NCBI RefSeq assembly: GCF_018070465.1 | Contig: NZ_JAGPXT010000006.1 | Coordinates: forward strand, 211,363-275,362 | DNA: 64,000 nucleotides | Direction: 5' to 3' | Source of the DNA: Micromonospora sp. C95 | GTDB lineage: Bacteria > Actinomycetota > Actinomycetes > Mycobacteriales > Micromonosporaceae | In this document: positions 53,435 to 61,522 of the stretch, piece after piece | Position numbering within the stretch: the first letter of the stretch is position 1 | How the letters are laid out: each line of letters begins with the position of its first letter | Position numbers and translations under genes: made by a program | The notes under the pieces: generated by a model | Seen by the model: only the letters and a program-made list of their open reading frames with translations | Databases searched by the model: none | Told to the model about the DNA's origin: nothing

Positions 53435-56400
53435 TCAGCGCAGCCCGTACGCGTCGATCACGGTCTGCTCGACGGTGTTTCCGGCCCGGTCGCCGGCATG
53501 CACCCGCAGGGACACGGCGCCCCGGCCGGCCGGCACGGTGGCGGTGTAGCGGGTGCCGTGCGCCCGCACCGACGCCTTGCGCCAGGTCCGTCCGCCGTCG
53601 AAGGACACCTCGATTCGTAGGCTGGTGCCGGTCGGCGCGGCTACCCCGGCCGGCTGGCGCAGGGTCAGCCCGAGCTTGTGCGACCGCTTGCCGGGCACCG
53701 TACCGTGCAGGTCGGCGGGCACCTGGTAGTCAACCTGGAGCAGCGGCAGCGGGACTGGTTCGCTCCCGGCCGGGCGCGCCGAGGTGAACTGCCAGGCCGT
53801 CTCGGTGCGGGTGGCGTAGCGCCACGTGGCGGAGGAGCGTTGGGTGGACACGTCCAGCCGGTAGCGGGCCGGGCCGGCGGTGGTGGGCACCGGCACCCAA
53901 CCGGCGGAGAGGTCCGCGAGCTGCCGCCCGTCCCGGCTGAGGTGGGCCTCGACCGTCGCCGGCTCGTCGCCGGAGCCGGCCCCACCGAAGTGGCCGTCGG
54001 CGTCGACGAACTCGGCCACCCGCAGGTCCAGGGTGTCGACGGTCCGGCGGGGTGTCGGGCCGGCGGTGCCGGCCGGCACCGCTGGGCGGATCACCGGGGC
54101 GTGCCAGCTCTCGGTCACCCGGTCGGTGGCGATGTACCGCCGGGGTTCCTGGGTCAGGCCGTCCTCCAGCGGCCCCCAGGCAAACATCATCTTGTGCAGC
54201 ACCCGATGCTGCCACCAGTTGTCTCCGGCGCTGACGAACTCCTTGCGGGTGGTGCCGTTGCGGACCATGCGCTGGTCGTCGTTCCAGGCGTACTCCTGCC
54301 ACGGCCGCCAGCCGAACCGCTGCTCCGTGGCCCAGTCCGCGCCGGTGCCGCCGTAGCTCGCGGTCACCTCGGCGGTGTTCTTCGCCGTCACGGTGTGCAC
54401 GACCCGCTCCGGCACCCGCTCCTTCGCCACCTGCCACACGTCGTAGAGGTAGGGGCTGTTGACGGTCAACGTGAGGTCCAGCGTCGCCCGGCCCTTGCGG
54501 GCCGCCGCGATCAGCCGCTGCCCGTCGTCATGGGCCACCACCAGCGACGGAATCGGCAGCCGGTCTCCGTCCGGGCGCCACACCGTCCAGGCGCTGAAGT
54601 CCGCCGGACGGACGATCAGCACCGCGGCGGCGCCGGCGGCAGCGGCAGCGGCGATCTGCTCCTCCTCCGGACGGTCCGGATCGGCGCCGAGCAGCACGGC
54701 GGCGTCCCGTGCCCGGGTCAACTCGCCGGGCTCACCCGTGCCGGCCCAGACCAGCGGCAGTTTCCGTCGACCGGTCGGGGCCGGCGAGGTACCCAGCAGG
54801 TTGATGTCCGCCGGACCGGACACACCGCTGATCTTCGCCGCCACCATCGGCGCGACGAGCTGCCAGCGGGAGGCGAACTCGAACTCTCCCGTCCGCACCG
54901 GCCGGGTCGGCGTGACGTTCACCTGCTGCACGGTGCTGAACGCCATCACGCCGTGGGCGATCTGCCGGCCGTTGCCCAGCACCCGGTGTACGTAGTAACT
55001 GAGCGACGCCCGCTGTTCGGCAGGCTTCGGCGTCTCGATCCGCACCGGGGTGCCCTTGCGCGCATCCAGCACCACGGTCAGATCCCGGTCGACGGTCAGC
55101 TCCGGCTCGATGAGAGAGGTCAGCTGCTCGTCCAGGGGCGCGCCGTGCTCGACCAGCGCGGTCAGCAGGTAGGTGCCCTCCTCGACCTGGAGGGTGCCCT
55201 CGCCCGGCCAGAAACCCCAGAAGTCCGACTCGGGTTGCTCGCCGAAGAGCGTCAGTCCCGGTGAGAAGGTCGGCTCACCCTGTCTGTCCAGCACCTTGAT
55301 CGTGACGTTGCGGATCGGGCGGGTGAGGGTGAACGCGACCGGCGTACGCGCCACGACGCCGTCCGCGCCGGTCGCCACCAGCCAGCCACCGTGTGGTCCG
55401 TGGGCCAGCTTCGCCGGGTCCGCGCGCAGCGACACCGGCACACTGCCACCCGCCGGCACGGTGACCTGACCGGTCCCGACCACGACACCGTCGGTCTCGG
55501 CCACACCGGTGTCCGTGTTGCGCAGGCCCAGGGCGAGCCGCAGGGTCTGCGGGGTCGTCGTGGCGTTGGTGTACGTGACGGTCCGCTCGACCGCGCCGCC
55601 ATCGTCGAGCACCCGACCGAAGTCGGCGGTGGCCGAGGCGAACACCCGCTGGCCGAGCGCCCGGGCCACGTCGACCCGGCCACCGCCCTGCTCGAAGACG
55701 GTCAACTGCGGATTCGCCTTCGTGGTGCTGACCAGTGCGTCCTTGAGCTTCCCGGCGGTCCAGTCGGGGTGCTCCTGAGCGAGGATCGCCGCCGCACCCG
55801 CCACGTGCGGAGTGGCCATCGACGTGCCGGAGGCGGTCGTGTACGCCTCGCCCACCGGCGTACCCATGCTGGTGCCGGCGGACCGGGCGGCGACGATACC
55901 GACGCCCGGCGCGGTGATCTCCGGCTTCAGACCGTTGTCACCGAGGCGCGGCCCCTGGCTGGAGAACGCCGCCAGACTGTCGTCCCGGTCCACCGCTCCG
56001 ACGGTGAGGGCCGAGGTGGCCGCGCCGGGCGAGCCGACGGTACGCGGAGCGCCGGAGTTGCCGGCGGCGACCACGAAGAGCGCCCCGGTCTGTGCGGTCA
56101 GATCGTTGAGCGCCTGACTCATCGGATCGGTGCCGTCGGTCGGGCCGCCACCGAGGCTCATGTTCACCACTTTCGCGCCCGCATGGGCGGCCCACTCCAT
56201 CGCCGCGATGATGTCCGACTCGAAGCCGGCACCGCTGTCGCTGAGAACCTTGCCGACCAACAGCCGCGCGCCGGGGGCGACACCCTTGCGCAGGCCACCC
56301 GAGGCGGCTCCGCTGCCGGCGACGGTCGCGGCGACGTGCGTGCCGTGCCCGTGGCCGTCGCGCGCGCTGCCGCTGCCGGAGAAGTCCCGCGCCTCGGCGA

Positions 56401-57160
56401 TCCGACCGACCAGGTCCGGGTGGGTGGCGTCGACGCCGGTGTCGAGCACGGCCACCGTGACGCCGCTGCCGTCGCGGCCGGCCGCCCAGGCGGCGGGCGC
56501 GCCGATCTGCGGCACGCTGTGTTCCAGGGCGGGACGGACCCGTCCGTCCAGCCAGACGCTGGCGATGCCGGCACCCAGCCGCGGGGTGGTGACGGCGGTG
56601 GACCGACGGGGAGCCGGCGCGCCGGCCAACTGTGTCCACAGGCCACCGACCTCGCCCTTGCCGACCCGTACGGCGGCGCCGTTGATGCTCGCCAGGGGGC
56701 GGGTGTCGGCGGCGGCGGCCAGCGGGCGGACGCGGCCGGCCGCCGGCTCCTGGTAGCGCACGATCAGCGGCAGGACGCCCTGCGTGGCGTCCCCGTAGCC
56801 GTCCTCGGCCAGCTCCTGCACGTCGAACAGGTTGGCGTCGAGCACGCCACTGGAGACGTACGGCACGACGTCGCTGGGCAGCACCCGCAGTCCGCCGTCG
56901 ACCTCCATCGTCTGGAAGGTGACCCGTTCCCGGCCGGGTCCGGGGCGGACGGTGGCGGCGACCCGGCCGGGCGACGCCGGAGCGAGATCGACCTGGTCAC
57001 CGGTGATCAAGGTGATCCGGGCGGATCCGGTACCAGGTGCGGTCGGCCCGGGTACCGGGCCGGGGGGCTGAGCGGGCGGGTCGGCGGACACGGGGGTGGC
57101 GAGTCCGATGGCCAACGCGCCGGCCGCGCCGGCGATCAGCCAGCGTGGGGGCCTGTGCAT
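53435..57160 (-). CDS. Large secreted S8 (subtilisin-like) peptidase
   Basis: 1241 aa from the ATG at 57160, with GAGGAG eight bases upstream. Signal peptide 1-26 (IAGAAGALAIGLATPVSA), pro-region to about 205, peptidase S8 domain 205-520 with Asp240 (VAVLDTGVD), His272 (GHGTHVAAT), Asn368 (AAGNSG) and Ser447 (GTSMATPHV), then several beta-rich and PA-like regions (a putative Fn3-like arrangement) to the C-terminus. Extracellular. Mature protease likely large and multi-domain, as in Streptomyces-type S8 enzymes. A perfect palindrome lies 102 bp upstream of the start. Confidence 0.95.
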   Translation of the reverse strand: MHRPPRWLIAGAAGALAIGLATPVSADPPAQPPGPVPGPTAPGTGSARITLITGDQVDLAPASPGRVAATVRPGPGRERVTFQTMEVDGGLRVLPSDVVPYVSSGVLDANLFDVQELAEDGYGDATQGVLPLIVRYQEPAAGRVRPLAAAADTRPLASINGAAVRVGKGEVGGLWTQLAGAPAPRRSTAVTTPRLGAGIASVWLDGRVRPALEHSVPQIGAPAAWAAGRDGSGVTVAVLDTGVDATHPDLVGRIAEARDFSGSGSARDGHGHGTHVAATVAGSGAASGGLRKGVAPGARLLVGKVLSDSGAGFESDIIAAMEWAAHAGAKVVNMSLGGGPTDGTDPMSQALNDLTAQTGALFVVAAGNSGAPRTVGSPGAATSALTVGAVDRDDSLAAFSSQGPRLGDNGLKPEITAPGVGIVAARSAGTSMGTPVGEAYTTASGTSMATPHVAGAAAILAQEHPDWTAGKLKDALVSTTKANPQLTVFEQGGGRVDVARALGQRVFASATADFGRVLDDGGAVERTVTYTNATTTPQTLRLALGLRNTDTGVAETDGVVVGTGQVTVPAGGSVPVSLRADPAKLAHGPHGGWLVATGADGVVARTPVAFTLTRPIRNVTIKVLDRQGEPTFSPGLTLFGEQPESDFWGFWPGEGTLQVEEGTYLLTALVEHGAPLDEQLTSLIEPELTVDRDLTVVLDARKGTPVRIETPKPAEQRASLSYYVHRVLGNGRQIAHGVMAFSTVQQVNVTPTRPVRTGEFEFASRWQLVAPMVAAKISGVSGPADINLLGTSPAPTGRRKLPLVWAGTGEPGELTRARDAAVLLGADPDRPEEEQIAAAAAAGAAAVLIVRPADFSAWTVWRPDGDRLPIPSLVVAHDDGQRLIAAARKGRATLDLTLTVNSPYLYDVWQVAKERVPERVVHTVTAKNTAEVTASYGGTGADWATEQRFGWRPWQEYAWNDDQRMVRNGTTRKEFVSAGDNWWQHRVLHKMMFAWGPLEDGLTQEPRRYIATDRVTESWHAPVIRPAVPAGTAGPTPRRTVDTLDLRVAEFVDADGHFGGAGSGDEPATVEAHLSRDGRQLADLSAGWVPVPTTAGPARYRLDVSTQRSSATWRYATRTETAWQFTSARPAGSEPVPLPLLQVDYQVPADLHGTVPGKRSHKLGLTLRQPAGVAAPTGTSLRIEVSFDGGRTWRKASVRAHGTRYTATVPAGRGAVSLRVHAGDRAGNTVEQTVIDAYGLR

Positions 57161-57261
57161 GCGATGCGCTCCTCTGCTCCGGGGCCGATCCACCGAAGAT
57201 CGACCGCTCGGAGTCTGCGACGCGGTTCACCGCACGGTCACTAGTCCGGGTCCGCCGCACC

Positions 57262-57275
57262 GGCGACATGTCGCC
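57262..57275. promoter_or_regulatory. Palindrome upstream of the S8 protease
   Basis: GGCGACATGTCGCC, a perfect 14-bp palindrome about 100 bp from the protease start. Good candidate operator; no comparison copy available. Confidence 0.4.
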
Positions 57276-57351
57276 AGGTGGACACCGCACGGACAGCTGA
57301 CCGGCGGGTAGATGTCCGGCCGGTTACCGACGCGCGTCACGAGGCGGTTGG

Positions 57352-58236
57352 TCAGCGGCGGTTACCCCGCCAACCGTGCACCGGAAGGTCGAACTTGGCC
57401 ACCAGACGCGCGGTGAACGACCGGTCCCGCAGCCGGACGATCCGCACCGGCAGGGTGCCCCGCCGTACGGTGACCCGGGCGCCCGGGGGCAGGTCGTAGA
57501 CCCGCCGCCCGTCGCAGCAGAGCACGGCAAGTGTGGTGAACGGGTCGACGGTGATCGTCATGGTGGAGGTGGGAGCCGTCACCAGCGGCCGGCTGAACAA
57601 CGCATGCGCGCTGATCGGCACCAGCAGCAACGCCTCCACCTCCGGCCAGACCACCGGCCCCCCGCCGGAGAAGGCGTACGCCGTGGATCCGGTGGGGGTG
57701 GCGCAGACCACGCCGTCGCAGCCGTACCGGGACAGCGGCCGCCCGTCGACGTCGACGAGCAGTTCCAGCATCTGGGCCCGCTCGCCCTTCTCGACGCTTA
57801 TCTCGTTCAGGGCCCACGACTCGATTGTCGGCCCGCCGTCGAACTCCGCCGTCACGTCGAGGGTGAGTCGCTCGTCGACGCTGTAGTTGCGGCTGACCAC
57901 GTCACGGACCGCCACGTCGAGATCGTCGATCTCCGCCTCGGCGAGAAATCCGACCTTGCCGAGGTTGATGCCGAGCAGCGGCACCTTCGCCGGCCGGGCC
58001 AGCTCCGCGGCGCGCAGGAACGTGCCGTCCCCACCGAGTGCGAAGACGATCTCAGCCCCCTCGGCCGCCTCCGGTCCGGTCACCGGTACCGCGCCCGGCA
58101 GGTCGAGGTCCTCGGCCTCCTCGGCCACCACCCGTACCTCGAACCCGGCGGCGATCAGGTCCGCGGCCACCGTACGGGCATGCTCGGTGCTGCGCCGTCG
58201 GCCGGTGTGCGTCACCAGCAGGGCGGTGCGGGTCAC
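57352..58236 (-). CDS. nadK: NAD kinase
   Basis: 294 aa from a GTG. GGDG motif at 68-71 (FALGGDGTFLRAAEL), then NEISVEKGERAQMLELLVDV, and VCATPTGSTAYAFSGGGPV (the second conserved block). Makes NADP from NAD using ATP or polyphosphate. Downstream of tlyA in the same orientation, in the usual tlyA-nadK-recN order, though the S8 protease gene separates it from recN. Confidence 0.97.
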   Translation of the reverse strand: MTRTALLVTHTGRRRSTEHARTVAADLIAAGFEVRVVAEEAEDLDLPGAVPVTGPEAAEGAEIVFALGGDGTFLRAAELARPAKVPLLGINLGKVGFLAEAEIDDLDVAVRDVVSRNYSVDERLTLDVTAEFDGGPTIESWALNEISVEKGERAQMLELLVDVDGRPLSRYGCDGVVCATPTGSTAYAFSGGGPVVWPEVEALLLVPISAHALFSRPLVTAPTSTMTITVDPFTTLAVLCCDGRRVYDLPPGARVTVRRGTLPVRIVRLRDRSFTARLVAKFDLPVHGWRGNRR

Positions 58237-58338
58237 CGTGCCGCCTGCCCGGGAACACCGCGCCGACGGTCAGCTCGCCGGGACCAGCTCACGCCGCCGC
58301 CTCACCGCTGTGCCAGACGGTTCGCTCGCTCCGCTCAC

Positions 58339-59199
58339 TCACGTGGCCACCTCCTTCGTCGACTCGTCCGGCCCGTCGCCGGACGTCACCGGTCCGCCTG
58401 GCCCGGCCGCCACCACGGTCCGCACCCGGTCCGCGTCGGCCGGTGGCGCGTCCCGGCGTAACCATACGAAGAACTCGACGTTGCCGCTCGGCCCGGGCAG
58501 CGGGCTGGCCGCCAGGTCCGCCAGCCCCAGCCGCAGCGTCGCGGCCGCCGTGGCGACGTCCAGCACCGCCTGCGCCCGGAGCTCCGGATCGCGCACCACC
58601 CCACCGGCTCCGACCCGCTCCCGACCCACCTCGAACTGCGGTTTGACCATCAGCGCCAGGTCGCCGTCGGCCCGGGTGCAGGCCGCCAGGGCCGGCAGCA
58701 CCAGCCGCAACGAGATGAACGACAGGTCTGCCACGGTCAGGTCGACCGGGCCACCGATCGACTCAGGCGTCAGCGTCCGAACGTTCGTGCGCTCAAGGAC
58801 CCGTACCCGGGGGTCGTTCCGCAGCGACCAGGCCAGCTGGCCGTAGCCGACGTCCACGGCGACCACCTCGGCGGCGTCGGCGCGCAGCAGCACGTCGGTG
58901 AAACCGCCGGTGGACGCGCCGGCGTCGAGGCAGCGTCGACCGGTCACCACCAGCCCGCCGGGGGCGAAGGCGGCGAGCGCGCCGGCCAGCTTGTGCCCAC
59001 CCCGGGAGACGTACTCCGAGGTCGGATCGGCACCGCTGACCAGCAGCGGATCGGCGGGGTCGACCATGGCGGCGGCCTTGCGGGCCGGTACCCCACGCAA
59101 CTGCACGCGGCCGGCCTCCACCAACGCGACCGCCTGCTCGCGGGAGCGGGCCAGACCGCGACGGACGAGTTCGGCGTCCAACCGGTTACGCCGTGCCAT
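58339..59199 (-). CDS. tlyA: TlyA-family rRNA 2'-O-methyltransferase / hemolysin
   Basis: 286 aa from the ATG at 59199, with GAGGAG eight bases upstream. N-terminal S4 RNA-binding domain (RNRLDAELVRRGLARSREQA) followed by a Rossmann methyltransferase core with CLDAGASTGGFTDVLLRADA (SAM) and KPQFEVGRERVGAGGVVRD. Methylates 16S and 23S rRNA; loss of it gives capreomycin resistance in mycobacteria. A small conserved gene sits just upstream in the operon. Confidence 0.95.
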   Translation of the reverse strand: MARRNRLDAELVRRGLARSREQAVALVEAGRVQLRGVPARKAAAMVDPADPLLVSGADPTSEYVSRGGHKLAGALAAFAPGGLVVTGRRCLDAGASTGGFTDVLLRADAAEVVAVDVGYGQLAWSLRNDPRVRVLERTNVRTLTPESIGGPVDLTVADLSFISLRLVLPALAACTRADGDLALMVKPQFEVGRERVGAGGVVRDPELRAQAVLDVATAAATLRLGLADLAASPLPGPSGNVEFFVWLRRDAPPADADRVRTVVAAGPGGPVTSGDGPDESTKEVAT

Positions 59200-59215
59200 G
59201 GACGGACGCGCCTCC

Positions 59216-59437
59216 TCAGGCCTGGTCGATGGTGGCCAGCGTCTCCCGCAGCGTCTGGTACGCGGCCTCGTACTCGGCGATCTGGTCGGCGGGGCCGAGC
59301 GTGGCGGCGTTCGCGATCGCCTGCATCGCGGCGTCCACCGCCGGATGACCGTCGTCCTGCCCGCCCTCACCAGTCCAGCGCTGCGGCGGCGGCCCGGGGC
59401 GCGGACCCGGCGGCGGACCGGGCCGCGGCGCGGTCAT
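59216..59437 (-). CDS. Small conserved protein upstream of tlyA
   Basis: 73 aa from the ATG at 59437, preceded by a strong GGGAGG. Pro/Gly-rich first 22 residues, then a helical GHPAVDAAMQAIANAATLGP and QIAEYEAAYQTLRETLATI. Corresponds in position to the short gene between the TPR/HAD block and tlyA in actinobacteria (Rv1693 place). Function unknown. The 16-bp spacing to tlyA indicates one operon. Confidence 0.85.
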   Translation of the reverse strand: MTAPRPGPPPGPRPGPPPQRWTGEGGQDDGHPAVDAAMQAIANAATLGPADQIAEYEAAYQTLRETLATIDQA

Positions 59438-59480
59438 ACGGACACCTCCCGCAGCGCCGGTGTCCCGGCACCTCGCCCGG

Positions 59481-60053
59481 TCACTCGGCACCGTCCGGAC
59501 GCGGCGGTGCGGCCTTGGTCGGTCGCGACGCCGGTTCACCATCCGCGGTACGCACGACTGTTCCGGATGCCTTCTTGGCCACGGTCTTCTTGGCCACGGT
59601 CTTCTTCGCGACCGCCTTCTTGGCCACCGCCTTCTTGGCCACCGCCTTCGTCGGTGGGGCCGCGGCGGCGGTCGATGGCGTGCCGACGGACGGGGTCTCG
59701 ACGGACTCGGGGGCCGCCACCGGGCCCGATGCGGCACCGCTGGTGGGCGTACCGGAAGCGGCCCGGAGCTGGCGTTCCAGCTCGCGCACCCGGCGGTCCA
59801 GGTCGGCGACCTCCTCAGCGGTGGCCAGGCCCACCACACCGAGCGCCCGCTCGACCTCGAACCGCACCAGCTTGGTCAGCGCCTCGCGGTTGGCCGCGCC
59901 GGTCGACCGCAACTCCTCGGCCAGGGTCTGCAACTGTGCGGCCGTGGCACCGGTCGATCCCATCGCCCGGCGTACCGCGTCCTGTGCCTTCTTTCGGGGC
60001 GCCTCCGTCAGGCCCATGGCCAGTTCGAGGTAGGCGCGCCACGCGTCCTGCAT
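59481..60053 (-). CDS. Phasin-like protein with C-terminal basic VAKK repeats
   Basis: 190 aa. N-terminal helical region 1-100 (MQDAWRAYLELAMGLTEAPR, VRFEVERALGVVGLATAEEV and leucine-heptad VADLDRRVRELERQLRAA) as in poly-hydroxyalkanoate granule/phasin-regulator proteins. Then a Ser/Thr/Pro linker and a basic tail in which AVAKK or TVAKK is repeated five times. The tail resembles histone-H1-like domains and may bind DNA or a polyanion. First gene of the operon with tlyA. Confidence 0.75.
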   Translation of the reverse strand: MQDAWRAYLELAMGLTEAPRKKAQDAVRRAMGSTGATAAQLQTLAEELRSTGAANREALTKLVRFEVERALGVVGLATAEEVADLDRRVRELERQLRAASGTPTSGAASGPVAAPESVETPSVGTPSTAAAAPPTKAVAKKAVAKKAVAKKTVAKKTVAKKASGTVVRTADGEPASRPTKAAPPRPDGAE

Positions 60054-60164
60054 GCCTGAGTCCTTTCGCCCGGCGGCTGTGCAGGTGTCACGCTACCGGG
60101 CCGCCGGAACCGTCCCGTGCGGTACGGTGCCGGGAGACGACGTGGTGTGGCGAGGAGGCGATTG

Positions 60165-60503
60165 GTGGCCACGGTGGACGAGTGTCGGCAGGCGTTGCAG
60201 GATCTGGCCGCCCGGCTCGAACGCAACGCGGAGACCGTCCGCGATCGCGTGGACCTGGATCGCACCCTGGCCTGCCGGATCACCGACCTGGAGACCGCCT
60301 TCCACGGTCGGCTCACCGGTGGCAGGCTGGTGGAGCTCGCCGACGGCGACGACCCGAAAGCGAAGATCGCCATGAGCACCACAAGTGACGACCTGCTGGC
60401 CCTGGTGCGCGGTGATCTCGACGTCACCCGCGCGGTCGCCAACCGCCGCGTGTCGATCAAGGCTAACCCGTTCGACCTGATGAAGCTGCGCAAGCTGCTC
60501 TGA
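60165..60503 (+). CDS. SCP2 sterol-binding-like protein
   Basis: 112 aa from a GTG with GAGGAG seven bases upstream. SCP2-like fold: VATVDECRQALQDLAARLER, AFHGRLTGGRLVELADGDDP and LLALVRGDLDVTRAVANRRV, ending IKANPFDLMKLRKLL. Cytosolic, may bind lipid or help a lipid-linked step. Divergent from the phasin-like gene across 112 bp and convergent with the HAD gene, whose stop is 6 bp away. Confidence 0.9.
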   Translation: MATVDECRQALQDLAARLERNAETVRDRVDLDRTLACRITDLETAFHGRLTGGRLVELADGDDPKAKIAMSTTSDDLLALVRGDLDVTRAVANRRVSIKANPFDLMKLRKLL

Positions 60504-60508
60504 GCCGG

Positions 60509-61522
60509 TCAGGAGGCGAGGCCGAGCCGCTCCAGCGCCTGCGCCGCCTCCGGCGACGCCGATCGGACCGGGCCGGCCGGGTGGCCGCGCCACGCAGCCG
60601 CACAGAGCGCGGCGAGCGCGTCCAGTGCGCGCCCCGACCCGGACAGCCGCCACTCGTCGGTCCCGGTGATCACCTGCCAGCCGCCGTGGTCGGCGGCTGG
60701 CGCCGGCACCCGCACCACACCGTCGGCGTCGAAGAGCCCGGTCAGATCCCAGGAGACGTACGTCGGCCGTCGTTGCGCTGGTGCGGCGAGCAACTCCGCG
60801 GCGTCACTGACTCCGGTGAGGACCAGCAGACTGTCCAGGCCGGCCCGGTTCGCGCCCTCGATGTCGGTGTCCAGACGATCGCCCACGACCACCGTTCGGC
60901 CGCCGTCCGCCCGCCGGGCGGCGGTGGCGAACAGCTCCGGTGCGGGCTTGCCGACGATCTCGTCCGGGTCCCGGCCGAGCGCGGTGGCCAGCGCGGCCAC
61001 CAGGGCGCCGTTGCCCGGCAACGGGCCACGCCCGCTGGGCAGGGTCCGGTCCGTGTTCGTGGCCACCCAGGTCGCGCCGGCCCGTACCGCCACCGCCGCC
61101 TCGGCCAGATCGGCCCAGCCCACCTGCGGGCCGTACCCCTGGATGACCGCGACCGGGGCCTCGTCGGCGGTGGCGACCGGCTTGAGCCCGGCGTCGCTGA
61201 TCTCGGCCCGCAGCGCCTCGGCCCCCACCACGAGCACGTTCGCGCCGGCGGGAAGCCGCTCACCCAGCAGTTGGGCGGCCGCGGCGGCGCTGGTGAGGAC
61301 TTCCTCCGGTCGGGCCGGCACACCCATCCCGGTGAGCAGGTCGGCCACGTCGGCGGCGCGACGCGAGGCGTTGTTCGTCGCATACGCGACCGCGCGGCCC
61401 TCACCGTGCAGCCTGGCGACCGTCTCGACCGCGCCGGGGATCGGCTGGTCGATCAGGTAGATCACCCCATCCAGGTCGAAGACGACCAGGGTGTAACCGT
61501 CCACCAGCCGATTCCCGCTCAT
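60509..61522 (-). CDS. HAD-IIA phosphatase (glycerol-3-phosphate/NagD-like)
   Basis: 337 aa. Motif [21 protein letters not shown], motif II YATNNAS, motif III Lys in GKPAPELF, motif [22 protein letters not shown]. NagD/PGP-type cap. Homologous to Rv1692, shown to be a glycerol-3-phosphate phosphatase. The C-terminal about 70 residues form an extra domain, as in the mycobacterial protein. Start ATG overlaps the TPR gene's stop (61519-61522). Confidence 0.93.
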   Translation of the reverse strand: MSGNRLVDGYTLVVFDLDGVIYLIDQPIPGAVETVARLHGEGRAVAYATNNASRRAADVADLLTGMGVPARPEEVLTSAAAAAQLLGERLPAGANVLVVGAEALRAEISDAGLKPVATADEAPVAVIQGYGPQVGWADLAEAAVAVRAGATWVATNTDRTLPSGRGPLPGNGALVAALATALGRDPDEIVGKPAPELFATAARRADGGRTVVVGDRLDTDIEGANRAGLDSLLVLTGVSDAAELLAAPAQRRPTYVSWDLTGLFDADGVVRVPAPAADHGGWQVITGTDEWRLSGSGRALDALAALCAAAWRGHPAGPVRSASPEAAQALERLGLAS

